Shown: positions 40,433 through 49,480 of the stretch, one piece after another
Layout of the letters: each line of letters begins with the position of its first letter
Numbering within the stretch: the first letter of the stretch is position 1
NCBI RefSeq assembly: GCF_001641125.1
Contig: NZ_LWLP01000001.1
Location: 3,308,133-3,372,132, forward strand
Direction: 5' to 3'
Length of the DNA stretch: 64,000 nucleotides
Source of the DNA: Arthrobacter sp. OY3WO11
Lineage (GTDB): Bacteria > Actinomycetota > Actinomycetes > Actinomycetales > Micrococcaceae
Made by a program: the position numbers and the translations under genes
Notes under the pieces: model-generated
Told to the model about the DNA's origin: nothing
Databases searched by the model: none
What the model saw: the letters and a program-made list of their open reading frames with translations, nothing else

Positions 40433-41980
40433 TCAGACGCGGGTAAGCTCGTCCCCGCCGTCGCGCACCTGGCCGGGCGCCGTTCCGTTGACGGCGGTGC
40501 TGGCGTCGCCGAACCGCTCGTTGAGGCGGGAGTGGCGCTGGCCGTAGGCAAAGTAGATGGCCAGGCCGATTGCCAGCCAGATGGCAAAGAAGATCCACGT
40601 CTCCACCGCAAGGTTGGTCATGAGGTAGAGGCACAGCACGGCGGACACAATGGGCAGGACCTTCCCGAACGGAACGCGGAAGGCGGGCTTAAGGTCAGGC
40701 CGCTTCTTGCGGAGCACCAGAATGCCGAGGCTGACCACCACGAACGCGGACAGCGTTCCGATGTTAATCATTTCCTCCAGCAGATCCACGTTGGTCAGGC
40801 CGGCCACCAGTGCAACAGCGGCGCCGCAGATGATCTGGAGGCGCACCGGCGTCGAACGCTTCTCGCTTGTCCTGGACAGCGCCCGGGGCAGGAGGCCGTC
40901 GCGGCTCATGGCAAGAACCACGCGGGACAGGCCCATGAGGAGCACCATGATCACGGTGGTCAGGCCCACCAGTGACCCGAAGGCGATGACCTTGGCCGCT
41001 GAGGTGTCGCCCACGGCCTCGAAGGCGGTGGTGAGGGTGGAATTTTCCGCCTCGGCCAACTGCGTGTAGGACACCATTCCGGTCAGGGCCAGTGAGACCA
41101 GGATGTAGAGCAGGGTCACCAGGGCAAGTCCGCCGAAGATCCCGCGCGGCAGGGTCTTCTGGGGATTCTTCACTTCTTCGGCGGAGGTGGCCACCACGTC
41201 GAATCCGATGAACGCGAAGAACACCAGCGCGGCGCCGGCAAAGATGCCCAGGGTGCCGTACTGGGCCGGGGCGGCGCCGGTGAGGAAACCGAAGAATGAC
41301 TGCTTGAGGACGTCGGCGGCGCCCGTGCCGCCGGTGGGCTCAGCGGCCGGAATGAACGGGGCGTAGTTCTCGAACTTCACGTAGCTGAAGCCCACCACGA
41401 TCACAAAGAGGACGACGCCGATCTTGATCAGGGTGAAGATGTTGCCTACGCGGGCGGACAGCTTGGTGCCAAGGACCAGCAGCACGGTGAAGACGGCGAC
41501 AATCAGGAAGGCGCCCCAGTAAAGGTCAACCCCGCCCAGGGAGACCGCGGCCGGAATGTCGGCCCCCATGAGGGCAAACACCTTGCTGAGGTAGATGCCC
41601 CAGTACTTGGCGATCACGGCCGCCGCGGTGAAGAGTTCCAGGATCAGGTTCCAGCCGATGATCCAGGCGAGGAGCTCGCCCATGGTGGCGTAGGTGAAGA
41701 CGTAGGCGGAGCCTGCCACCGGGATGGCGGTGGCGAACTCGGCGTAGCACATGATGGCCAGCGCGCAGGTGACCGCGGCCACGGCGAAGGACAGGGTTAC
41801 TGCCGGTCCGGAGAAGTTGGCTGCCGCTTTGGCGCCCACGGAGAAGATGCCGGCGCCGACAGCCACGGCGACGCCCATGATCATCAGGTCCCACGTGCTG
41901 AGGGAACGCTTGAGCTTGCGTCCGGGCTCATCGGCGTCGGCTATCGACTGCTCGATTGATTTGGTCCGGAGAAGGTTCAT
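40433..41980 (-). CDS. APC-family cationic amino acid permease
   Basis: 515 residues, twelve to fourteen membrane helices. CAT-like: LSTWDLMIMGVAVAVGAGIFSVGAKAAANFSGPAVTLSF (first helix with the glycine-rich break), YAEFATAIPVAGSAYVFTYATMGELLAWIIGWNLILE, and FIGFDVVATSAEEVKNPQKTLPRGI. These bring in arginine, lysine or other amino acids by proton symport. Single gene, ended by the hairpin at 40390. No clear Shine-Dalgarno. Confidence 0.9.
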   Translation of the reverse strand: MNLLRTKSIEQSIADADEPGRKLKRSLSTWDLMIMGVAVAVGAGIFSVGAKAAANFSGPAVTLSFAVAAVTCALAIMCYAEFATAIPVAGSAYVFTYATMGELLAWIIGWNLILELFTAAAVIAKYWGIYLSKVFALMGADIPAAVSLGGVDLYWGAFLIVAVFTVLLVLGTKLSARVGNIFTLIKIGVVLFVIVVGFSYVKFENYAPFIPAAEPTGGTGAADVLKQSFFGFLTGAAPAQYGTLGIFAGAALVFFAFIGFDVVATSAEEVKNPQKTLPRGIFGGLALVTLLYILVSLALTGMVSYTQLAEAENSTLTTAFEAVGDTSAAKVIAFGSLVGLTTVIMVLLMGLSRVVLAMSRDGLLPRALSRTSEKRSTPVRLQIICGAAVALVAGLTNVDLLEEMINIGTLSAFVVVSLGILVLRKKRPDLKPAFRVPFGKVLPIVSAVLCLYLMTNLAVETWIFFAIWLAIGLAIYFAYGQRHSRLNERFGDASTAVNGTAPGQVRDGGDELTRV

Positions 41981-42106
41981 AGGGGATCACAATCCTGGTT
42001 TCGGATGGAAACAGACCTATTAACGCTAGTGTCCATCCACTGGACGGCCCGAATTGTTCCGAATGGTGAGACACGTGCAGTGCCAAACGTTGTTCCGGCA
42101 AACGCG

Positions 42107-42136
42107 CTTGGGACCCTCCGGATGGAGGGCCCCAAG
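42107..42136 (-). terminator. Terminator after the alcohol oxidation operon
   Basis: CTTGGGACCCTCC (42107-42119) pairs with GGAGGGCCCCAAG (42124-42136), one A-C mismatch, loop GGAT. It lies 18 bases past the DUF779 stop. Confidence 0.75.
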
Positions 42137-42154
42137 TGTGCTTCGGCCGAATTA

Positions 42155-42559
42155 CTAAGCAGGCCAGTCCATCAGGGTAGAGCGGATCAGGAACCGTTTG
42201 CCCTCCGGCGCTTCCACGGAAAACCCGCTCCCCCGCCCCGGCACCACGTCCACTGTCAGGTGGGTGTGGCTCCAGTAACCGAACTGTTCCCGGGACATCC
42301 AGAATTCCAGCGGCTGCGGCTCCAGTCCGTCGGAGAGGTCGAAGAGACCCAGCAGGACGTCTGCGTCACCGGTGATGAAGTCGCCCGCCGGATAGCACAT
42401 GGGCGAGGACCCGTCGCAGCAGCCGCCCGACTGGTGGAACATGAGCGGCCCATGCTGGAGCCACAGTTTCCGCAGCAACTGCACGGCGGCCGGGGTGAGC
42501 GCCACCCGGGAGAACTCTTCCCCGGGCAGCGTCACCGCAGCCTTCAGCGTGTCCGGCAT
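42155..42559 (-). CDS. DUF779 protein
   Basis: 134 residues, DUF779 family. Conserved block MFHQSGGCCDGSSPMCYPAGDF with three Cys and GYWSHTHLTVDVVPGRGSGFSVE; the Cys-rich core suggests metal or redox binding (inference). Genes of this family are often next to acetaldehyde or aldehyde dehydrogenase genes, as here. It overlaps the alcohol dehydrogenase stop codon by 1 base (TGATG), so it is made in step with it. Role unknown. Confidence 0.88.
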   Translation of the reverse strand: MPDTLKAAVTLPGEEFSRVALTPAAVQLLRKLWLQHGPLMFHQSGGCCDGSSPMCYPAGDFITGDADVLLGLFDLSDGLEPQPLEFWMSREQFGYWSHTHLTVDVVPGRGSGFSVEAPEGKRFLIRSTLMDWPA

Positions 42560-43581
42560 CAGAACCTCAGGACCACGCGGCCGTCGATCTTGGCGTGCTT
42601 CATCTCGTCGAGCACCGCGTTGATCTCAGAAAGCTCCCGGACTGACACGGTGGGGTGGATCTTGCCCTGCGCGTAGAAGTCCAGCGCTTCCTCCATGTCC
42701 TGCCGTGTTCCGACGATCGAACCGCGGACCGTCAGGCCCTTGAGCACGATCTCGAAGATCGGTGCGGGAAAGTCGCCGGGCGGCAGCCCGTTGAACACGA
42801 TCGTCCCGCCACGGCGTGCCATGCCGATGGCCTGGCCGAAAGCTGACGGGTGCACGGCCGTGACCAGGACGCCATGGCAACCTCCGGTTTCGCGCTGGAT
42901 GACTTCCACCGGGTCCTCGTGCAGGGCGTTGACCGTCAGTTCGGCGCCGTGGGCCTTCGCCAGGGCGAGCTTGTCGTCGGCAATGTCCACGGCCGCCACC
43001 CGAAGGCCCATGGCCACCGCGTACTGGACGGCGATGTGGCCCAGGCCGCCGATGCCGGAGATGGTGACCCACTGGCCGGGCTTGGCCTCGGTCATCTTCA
43101 GGCCCTTGTAGACGGTGACGCCGGCGCACAGCACCGGCGCCACCTCGACGGGGTCGGATCCCGCCGGTATGCGGGCGGCGAACCGCGAGTCCACCAGCAT
43201 GTATTCGCCGAACGAGCCGTCCACGCTGTAGCCGGCGTTCTTCTGCACTTCGCAGAGTGTTTCCCAGCCGGTGCGGCAGTACTGGCAGTCCCCGCAGGCG
43301 GACCAGAGCCAGGCGTTGCCCACCAGGTCACCGACGGCAAGGTCGGTGACGCCCTCGCCGAGGGCCACCACTTCCCCCACGCCCTCGTGGCCGGGGATGA
43401 AGGGCGGTGAGGGCTTCACCGGCCAGTCACCTTCTGCCGCGTGGAGGTCGGTGTGGCAGACGCCGGTGGTCAGGACTTTGACCAGTGCCTGTCCCGGGCC
43501 GGGAGTGGGAATCTCAAGGTCTTGGATCTGGAGATCCTTGCCGAATTCGGTTACTACTGCTGCTTGCATTCTCGTCGTCAT
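42559..43581 (-). CDS. Zinc-dependent alcohol dehydrogenase, AdhP-like
   Basis: 340 residues. MDR family: catalytic zinc ligands in GVCHTDLHAAEGDW (Cys) and PFIPGHEGVGEV (His-Glu), structural zinc in SACGDCQYCRTGWETLC, and NAD-binding ISGIGGLGHIAVQYA. It oxidises short primary alcohols such as ethanol to aldehyde with NAD. It follows the aldehyde dehydrogenase gene by 56 bases, so the pair carries an alcohol to the acid. Two in-frame ATGs (43581 and 43569) are possible starts. Confidence 0.92.
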   Translation of the reverse strand: MTTRMQAAVVTEFGKDLQIQDLEIPTPGPGQALVKVLTTGVCHTDLHAAEGDWPVKPSPPFIPGHEGVGEVVALGEGVTDLAVGDLVGNAWLWSACGDCQYCRTGWETLCEVQKNAGYSVDGSFGEYMLVDSRFAARIPAGSDPVEVAPVLCAGVTVYKGLKMTEAKPGQWVTISGIGGLGHIAVQYAVAMGLRVAAVDIADDKLALAKAHGAELTVNALHEDPVEVIQRETGGCHGVLVTAVHPSAFGQAIGMARRGGTIVFNGLPPGDFPAPIFEIVLKGLTVRGSIVGTRQDMEEALDFYAQGKIHPTVSVRELSEINAVLDEMKHAKIDGRVVLRF

Positions 43582-43637
43582 TGGCGAAATCCTTGCGTCG
43601 TTGTAGCGGGGTTGGAGCTGGGGTGCAGCGGCGGCTT

Positions 43638-45161
43638 CTAGAAGAAGCCGAGCTTGTTTTCGTTGTAGCTGACCAGCAGGTTCTTGGTCTGCTGGTAGTG
43701 GTCCAGCATCATGGCGTGGTTCTCACGCCCGATGCCTGAGGACTTGTAGCCGCCAAACGCGGCCCCGGCCGGGTAGGCGTGGTAGTTGTTCACCCAGACA
43801 CGGCCGGCCTGGATTTCCCGGCCCGCCCGGTACGCGACGTTGCCGTTGCGCGACCAGACGCCGGCGCCGAGGCCGTACAGGGTGTCGTTGGCAAGGCCCA
43901 TGGCGTCGTTGTAGTCGCTGAACTTCGTCACTGCCACCACGGGGCCGAAGATCTCCTCCTGGAAGATCCGCATCTTGTTGTGGCCCTCGAAGACCGTGGG
44001 CTGGACGTAGAAACCGCCGGCCAGGTCGCCGGGCAGTTCGGCCCGGGCGCCGCCGGTCAGGACCTTGGCGCCTTCCTGCTTTCCGATGTCGATGTAGGAA
44101 AGGATCTTCTCGAGCTGGTCGTTGGATGCCTGGGCGCCCACCTGTGTCTCGGTGTCCAGCGGGTTGCCTTGCTTCATCTTCTCCACCCGGGCAACGGCGT
44201 CGGCCATGAAGGACTCGTAGATGTCTTCCTGGACCAGGGCCCGGGACGGGCAGGTGCACACCTCGCCCTGGTTGAACGCGAAAAGCGCGAAACCTTCCTG
44301 TGCCTTGTCGTAGAAGGCGTCGTTCTCCTGGGCGACGTCGTTGAAGAAGATGTTGGGGCTCTTGCCGCCGAGTTCAAGGGTGACGGGAATGAGGTTCTGG
44401 CTGGCGTACTGGCTGATCAGCCGGCCCGTGGTGGTCTCGCCCGTGAAGGCGATCTTGCGGATCCGGGGGCTGGACGCGAGCGGCTTGCCCGCCTCGACGC
44501 CGAAGCCGTTGACCACGTTCAGGACGCCGGCGGGGAGCAGGTCGCCAATGAGCTCCATCAGGACCAGGATGGACGACGGCGTCTGCTCGGCGGGCTTGAG
44601 CACCACGGCGTTGCCGGCGGCCAGCGCGGGAGCGAGCTTCCAGACGGCCATCAGGATGGGGAAGTTCCAGGGGATGATCTGGCCCACGACGCCCAGCGGC
44701 TCATGGTAGTGGTAGGCGGTGGTGTCGTCGTCGAGCTGCGAAAGCCGGCCCTCCTGGGCACGGACGGCGGAGGCGAAGTAGCGGAAGTGGTCCGCGGCTA
44801 GCGGCATGTCGGCGTTGAGGGTTTCGCGGATGGGCTTGCCGTTGTCCCAGGACTCGGCGACGGCCAGCATTTCCAGGTTCTCGTCGATCCGGTCAGCGAT
44901 CTTGTTCAGGATGGCGGCGCGCTCGGCCACGGAGGTCTTGCCCCAGGACGGTGCAACCTTGTGCGCGGCGTCGAGGGCCAGTTCAATGTCCTCGGCCGTT
45001 CCGCGGGCCACCTCACAGAAGACTTTGCCCGTGACGGGGGTGACGTTTTCGAAGTACTGGCCCTTGACGGGGGCCACCCACTCGCCGCCGATCCAGTTCT
45101 CGTAGCGGTCCTTGAAGGTGACTTTCGAACCCTCGGTACCGGGCTGGGCGTAAACAGTCAT
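43638..45161 (-). CDS. NAD-dependent aldehyde dehydrogenase, ExaC/AldA type
   Basis: 507 residues. Catalytic Cys in [16 protein letters not shown], general-base Glu in [13 protein letters not shown] site [29 protein letters not shown] is the pattern of ExaC-like enzymes that oxidise acetaldehyde in ethanol catabolism, not of betaine-aldehyde types. AAAGGAG precedes the ATG at 45161. It heads an operon with alcohol dehydrogenase and DUF779; three GTTGCA sites lie 52-94 bases upstream. Cytosolic tetramer by family knowledge. Confidence 0.93.
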   Translation of the reverse strand: MTVYAQPGTEGSKVTFKDRYENWIGGEWVAPVKGQYFENVTPVTGKVFCEVARGTAEDIELALDAAHKVAPSWGKTSVAERAAILNKIADRIDENLEMLAVAESWDNGKPIRETLNADMPLAADHFRYFASAVRAQEGRLSQLDDDTTAYHYHEPLGVVGQIIPWNFPILMAVWKLAPALAAGNAVVLKPAEQTPSSILVLMELIGDLLPAGVLNVVNGFGVEAGKPLASSPRIRKIAFTGETTTGRLISQYASQNLIPVTLELGGKSPNIFFNDVAQENDAFYDKAQEGFALFAFNQGEVCTCPSRALVQEDIYESFMADAVARVEKMKQGNPLDTETQVGAQASNDQLEKILSYIDIGKQEGAKVLTGGARAELPGDLAGGFYVQPTVFEGHNKMRIFQEEIFGPVVAVTKFSDYNDAMGLANDTLYGLGAGVWSRNGNVAYRAGREIQAGRVWVNNYHAYPAGAAFGGYKSSGIGRENHAMMLDHYQQTKNLLVSYNENKLGFF

Positions 45162-45212
45162 TGCTAGCTCCTTTGCTGTGCATGGGGCGGAGGCCGGGTC
45201 ATGGCCTCCTCC

Positions 45213-45255
45213 GTTGCACTCAGCGTAGGAGGGCAAAGGTTGCAGTCAGGTTGCA
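45213..45255. promoter_or_regulatory. GTTGCA repeats before the aldehyde dehydrogenase operon
   Basis: GGTTGCA occurs at 45238-45244 and again at 45249-45255, 11 bases apart (one helical turn). A third GTTGCA is at 45213-45218. Direct repeats on one face of the helix suit an activator; the upstream GAF regulator is the likely binder. Confidence 0.5.
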
Positions 45256-45311
45256 CAAGAGTGGTCCAGCTCACAGCAGAGGTTGCCGGGCGGAACGACG
45301 GCGGCACATGG

Positions 45312-46667
45312 CTAGGCGCTGAGTTCGGCTTCCAGCCGCTCGAGGTCGGCGACGACGGCGGCACGCTTGGGCGAGCGGGCAGGCAGCAGTTTCAGGGCGG
45401 CACGGCGGACCCCGACGTCGTCCCTCGCCTCCGGCAGCTCCGCGTACCTGAGCAGCGTTTCGGCGCTGCCGTCGGTGAGGACGGCTTCCCGCATCAGGGA
45501 TGAGACCCTGTCCCGAAGGTCGATGATGCCGGGGGCCTCGGACTTGGGCAGTACGGCGCCGCGGTAGATCTCCAGTGCGATCCGGTGGGCGCCGCGCTGC
45601 AGGCAGTTAAGCACCTGGCTGCTGTCCGGCACAAGGTCCATGGTGAGCATGTACGGCCGGGACTCCGGCACGGCGGACGGGTTGAGCTGCTGCAGGACCT
45701 TGCGCAGCCTGACCATTTCGGCGCGCAGGGTCATGGTGGAGCCGTCGCCCGGGTACAGGAGGACGCTGAGTTCCTCGGCGCTCAGTCCGTCAGGGTGCGA
45801 GCCCAGCAGGGCGAGGATTTCGCTGTGCCGGGCGGACAGCACCACGGTTTTGCCTTCGATGCTGAGGAGGGCCTGGTCGCGGCCCAGCAGCTGGAGGCTG
45901 TTGCGGTACAGGCTGCCTTCCTTCGCCCCTGCCCCCGGTGACCGGGAAGCGCTGCCCTGGCTCCGCCGTCGTGCGGGCCTGCTGGCCAGCGAGGCCGCCA
46001 GCTGCAGCCGCTCAACCCGCAGCTGGGCCTGCGCGGCGGCCACGGTCGCCTCGACGAGCGACAACGTGTGGGGTGCCACCGCCGTGGCCGTACCGGTTAT
46101 GTCCACCACGCCCAGGACGGCGCCGGAATCCGGATCGTGGAAGGGAACAGCGGTGCAGCTCCACGGATGGACCGTGCGCTGGTAGTGCTCGGCACCGGAA
46201 ATCTGGATGCCGCGGCCCAGGGCCAGGGCGGTTCCGGGCGCACTGGTGCCGACGGTGGCTTCGGACCAGTCGGCGCCCGGGACGAACATCATGCCCTCGG
46301 CCCGGCGCTGCAGCGCAGGGTCCCCGTCAACCCACAGCAGCCTGCCCACTTCGTCGCCCACCGCCACCAGCAGGCCGCTGTCGTGGCTGGGCTGCACCAG
46401 GAGTTTGTTGATCACCGGCATGATGGCAGCCAGGGGATGCTGCCTGCGGTAGTCGTCCAGCTCGTCCAGGTCCATGGCCAGCGGGGCCGCAGGGTTGTCC
46501 GGGTTTGCCTTGAAGCCCGCCGACCGCTGCCAGGATTCGCGGATCAATGCACGCAGGCCGGGCAGCTCCGGCGCATCGGCGAACGTGCCGCCGTCGAGCT
46601 GCTCATGCGCGGCCAGGGCGCGGAGCTGCAGCGACTCGCCGGCGCCGGGCTGGGTGAGGTTCGTCAT
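45312..46667 (-). CDS. GAF-domain transcriptional regulator with winged-helix C terminus
   Basis: 451 residues. The N-terminal half resembles the sensor of AcoR-type activators (LRALIRESWQRSAGFKANPDNPAAP, then GAF region LLVAVGDEVGRLLWVDGDPALQRRAEGMMF and TAVPFHDPDSGAVLGVVDITG), but no AAA+ domain or Fis HTH follows. Instead the C-terminal half (about 290-445) reads like a PhoB/SARP winged helix, LSARHSEILALLGSHPDGLSAEELSVLLYP, TLRAEMVRLRKVLQQ, then a helical stretch RIALEIYRGAVLPKS. It therefore cannot work through sigma-54. Lies upstream of the alcohol operon, same strand. CAGGAG precedes 46667. Confidence 0.8.
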   Translation of the reverse strand: MTNLTQPGAGESLQLRALAAHEQLDGGTFADAPELPGLRALIRESWQRSAGFKANPDNPAAPLAMDLDELDDYRRQHPLAAIMPVINKLLVQPSHDSGLLVAVGDEVGRLLWVDGDPALQRRAEGMMFVPGADWSEATVGTSAPGTALALGRGIQISGAEHYQRTVHPWSCTAVPFHDPDSGAVLGVVDITGTATAVAPHTLSLVEATVAAAQAQLRVERLQLAASLASRPARRRSQGSASRSPGAGAKEGSLYRNSLQLLGRDQALLSIEGKTVVLSARHSEILALLGSHPDGLSAEELSVLLYPGDGSTMTLRAEMVRLRKVLQQLNPSAVPESRPYMLTMDLVPDSSQVLNCLQRGAHRIALEIYRGAVLPKSEAPGIIDLRDRVSSLMREAVLTDGSAETLLRYAELPEARDDVGVRRAALKLLPARSPKRAAVVADLERLEAELSA

Positions 46668-46773
46668 CGAACTCCTGGTTGCTGCAATCCGTCTGCAAGG
46701 GGGCATGGCCGCATGCTGCCGGCCAAGGGGTGGACGCCATTGTAGCGCGGCTCCCCTCCCCCACCTAGCTCTC

Positions 46774-46836
46774 GAGTTTTTGTCCACTTATGCAGGGTTA
46801 AGGGGCATTCAAGCCTGCATATCTGGACAAAAACTC
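46774..46836. repeat. 63-bp palindromic intergenic element, copy 2
   Basis: Same outer arms as copy 1 (GAGTTTTTGTCCA ... TGGACAAAAACTC) and the same length. Here the CTTATGC variant is on the left and the GATATGC variant on the right, so it lies in the opposite orientation to copy 1. It sits between two genes read in the same direction. Confidence 0.9.
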
Positions 46837-46856
46837 CGGCTCGGGGGCGGGACGGG

Positions 46857-48299
46857 TCAGCCGCGGGAGATGCGGATCATCTCCTCGCGCGGCACCACCT
46901 TGATGCGTTCGCGGACCACGTGGTCCAGGCCCTCGGGACCTGTCCAGGCCGCACCGAGCTGTGTTTCGTGGGAGTCGAGCCTGTTCCAGCCCTCCCACGT
47001 GGTGTATTCGATGCCGCGCTCTTCCAGAAGATCGATGATGGCCTGGGGATCGGGATTCTGGGCCGGCGGCAGGGAAAGCCTGTCCTCAAGCAGGAAACCG
47101 ATGGTCTCCAGGGCGTCGCCCTTGGTGTGGCCGATCAGGCCCACCGGTCCCCGCTTGATCCAGCCGGTGGCGTAGATGCCCGGAACCGGGTTGCCATCGG
47201 CGTCGAGCACCCGGCCGCCCTCGTTCGGGATAACGCCGCGCTTGGCGTCGTACTCCAGCTCGTCCAGCGCGGAGCCGTGGTAGCCGATGGCCCGGTAGAC
47301 CGCCTGGACCGGGTACTCGACGTACTCCCCCGTGCCTTTCACGTTGCCGGTGCCGTCAAGCTGCATGCGCTCAAACTTGATCCCGGCCACCTTGCCCGTG
47401 CCACCCTCCCCGCCGTCGGCAAGGATTTCCACCGGGCTGTGCAGGAAATGCAGGTGCAGCCGGCGGGACGAGGGGTTCTCCGACTCTGTGTGTTCCTCCA
47501 CCAGCCAGTTGGTGAGGGTGTTCACCATGGTCTTGATCTGGTTGTTGCTGCGGATGGCTTCATCGGAGGCTTCGTCGAATTCGAAGTCTTCCGGGTAAAG
47601 CACAATGTCGACGTCGTTCATATGGCTCAGTTCGCGCAGCTCCAACGGCGTGAACTTCACCTGGGCAGGGCCGCGCCGGCCGAACACGTGCACGTCCGTG
47701 ACCGGGGAAGACTTGAGGCCGGCGTAGACGTTGTCCGGGATCTCGGTGCTCAGCAGCTCTTCGGGGTGCTTGACCAGCATCCGTGCCACGTCCAGTGCCA
47801 CGTTGCCGTTGCCGATCACGGCGATTTCCCTGGCGTCCAGCGGCCATTCGCGGGGAACATCCGGGTGGCCGTCGTACCAGGAGACGAAGTCCGCGCCGCC
47901 GAACGAGCCCTGCAGGTCGATGCCGGGGACATCCAGGTCAGCGTCCTTGACGGCCCCGGTGGAGAAGATCACGGCGTCGTAGAAGGCGCGGAAGTCATGG
48001 AGGGTGAGGTCACGGCCATAAATCACGTTGCCCAGGAACCGGATGTCGCCGCGGTCCAGGACCTTGTGCAGCGCGTTGACGATGCCCTTGATGCGGGGAT
48101 GGTCCGGGGCCACACCGTAACGGATCAGGCCATAAGGCGCCGGGTAGGCCTCAAAGAGGTCGATGCTGACCTCAAAGTCGCCGTCCTTGACCCCGCTGGA
48201 CTTGGTCAGGATGTCCGCAGCGTAGACGCCCGCCGGTCCCGCGCCCACAATGGCGACGCGGAGGGGACGGGAAGAGGTGGTTTCGCTGTGGTTGGACAC
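46857..48299 (-). CDS. Ferredoxin/adrenodoxin-type NADP reductase, FprA-like
   Basis: 480 residues. FAD-binding RVAIVGAGPAGVYAADIL at the N terminus, PAPYGLIRYGVAPDH, and NADP-binding VIGNGNVALDVARML in the middle, with GWIKRGPVGLIGHTKGDA at the end. Same architecture as mycobacterial FprA and adrenodoxin reductase; it passes electrons between NADPH and ferredoxin for P450s or iron-sulfur enzymes. GTG at 48299 is chosen because AGAAGGG lies 6 bases ahead; a longer ATG frame from 48323 lacks a ribosome site. Confidence 0.92.
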   Translation of the reverse strand: MSNHSETTSSRPLRVAIVGAGPAGVYAADILTKSSGVKDGDFEVSIDLFEAYPAPYGLIRYGVAPDHPRIKGIVNALHKVLDRGDIRFLGNVIYGRDLTLHDFRAFYDAVIFSTGAVKDADLDVPGIDLQGSFGGADFVSWYDGHPDVPREWPLDAREIAVIGNGNVALDVARMLVKHPEELLSTEIPDNVYAGLKSSPVTDVHVFGRRGPAQVKFTPLELRELSHMNDVDIVLYPEDFEFDEASDEAIRSNNQIKTMVNTLTNWLVEEHTESENPSSRRLHLHFLHSPVEILADGGEGGTGKVAGIKFERMQLDGTGNVKGTGEYVEYPVQAVYRAIGYHGSALDELEYDAKRGVIPNEGGRVLDADGNPVPGIYATGWIKRGPVGLIGHTKGDALETIGFLLEDRLSLPPAQNPDPQAIIDLLEERGIEYTTWEGWNRLDSHETQLGAAWTGPEGLDHVVRERIKVVPREEMIRISRG

Positions 48300-48376
48300 C
48301 GGAAGCCCTTCTGAACTGATCATCTAATGCATGACGTCGCGCCGAACAGGTAGCGCACAGTCCCCTATTCTAGGCC

Positions 48377-49375
48377 TCAGCCGCTCTTCGCCAGCGGAAC
48401 CACGTCGCCTTCCCGGTACAGCAGCGCCCGCAACTCGGCTTCGGCTGAGTCCGGCCGTTTGGGGTCGATGGTCTCGCCCTCGTGGTAGTGGTCCACCACG
48501 CGCGGGTCCACGTAGCTCTTGCGGGCGATGGACGCAGTGTTGCCCAGCACCTCGGACGCGTCAATCATGGCCCGGCTGATGGCGCGCTTGCGCTTGGCGG
48601 CCGTCCGCTGCGGGCCGGTCCGTGCCAGGCTGGCGGCGGCAGCTGCAGTTCCGCGCAGGGTCCGGAAGTCCTTGGCGGTGAAGTCGGAGCCGGTCCGTTC
48701 CTTCACGTAGGCGTTGATGTCCGCGCTGGTGACGGGACGCCAGTGCCGGCCCTCCTTGTACGCCAGGAGCCTGGCGTTCCCGCCGCGGCGCTTGAGCAGG
48801 CGCAGAAGGGCGGCGAGGTCGGCGTCGCGGATTTCCGACTCCCAGTCCTTGCCGCTCTTGGCCGGGAAACTCAGGTGGACCCGGTCCTTGCGCACCTGCA
48901 CATGGGCACACAACAGGGTGGCAAGCCCGTGGCTGCCGTTTTCGTTCGTGTACCGTTCGGACCCTACCCGCAGGGATCCGCTGTCCAGCATCCTGAAAGC
49001 GCCGGCGAGGACCCGCTCTCGCGGGAACCCTTCCCCGCGCAGGTCCATGGTGACCCGGCGCCGGGCGGCGGGCAGCGACTCGGCCAGCTGCAGGGCGCGG
49101 TCGAACTTGACCCGATCCTTCCGTTCCCGCCATTCCGGATGGTAAATGTACTGGCGCCGGCCCACGGCATCCAGCCCGGTGGCCTGGATGTGCCCGTTCT
49201 CAAACGGGGCAATCCAGACGTCGGTCCAGGCGGGCGGGATGCCAATGCTCTCCAGCCTGTCCCGGACAGGTCCGGGCGGCAGCGTTGAACCATCGAGGTC
49301 CCGGTAGCTGAAGCCCTTGCCTGCGGCGACACGGCGGTAGCCCCGGCCTGAGGCCTTGCTGCGGCGGAGCCTCAC
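48377..49375 (-). CDS. DNA topoisomerase IB, poxvirus type
   Basis: 332 residues. Relaxes supercoils by nicking one strand through a 3'-phosphotyrosine. Landmarks: PPAWTDVWIAPFENGHIQATGLDAVGRRQYIYHPEWR, KDFRTLRGT with the catalytic Arg, and the C-terminal nucleophile in NTASIARKSYVDPRV. No fused extra domains. Bacterial members are accessory enzymes. GTG start with a weak ribosome site. Divergent from the RarD-like gene. Confidence 0.92.
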   Translation of the reverse strand: MRLRRSKASGRGYRRVAAGKGFSYRDLDGSTLPPGPVRDRLESIGIPPAWTDVWIAPFENGHIQATGLDAVGRRQYIYHPEWRERKDRVKFDRALQLAESLPAARRRVTMDLRGEGFPRERVLAGAFRMLDSGSLRVGSERYTNENGSHGLATLLCAHVQVRKDRVHLSFPAKSGKDWESEIRDADLAALLRLLKRRGGNARLLAYKEGRHWRPVTSADINAYVKERTGSDFTAKDFRTLRGTAAAAASLARTGPQRTAAKRKRAISRAMIDASEVLGNTASIARKSYVDPRVVDHYHEGETIDPKRPDSAEAELRALLYREGDVVPLAKSG

Positions 49376-49480
49376 AGGGCCGTGCCCGGCCGCTTCGCGA
49401 ATGTCATGAAAGCAAGCCTACTGACTATTTCCCGGATTGCATGTCCTGCCTGCTGGAATACCTGCCCCTGAGGTGGTGTT

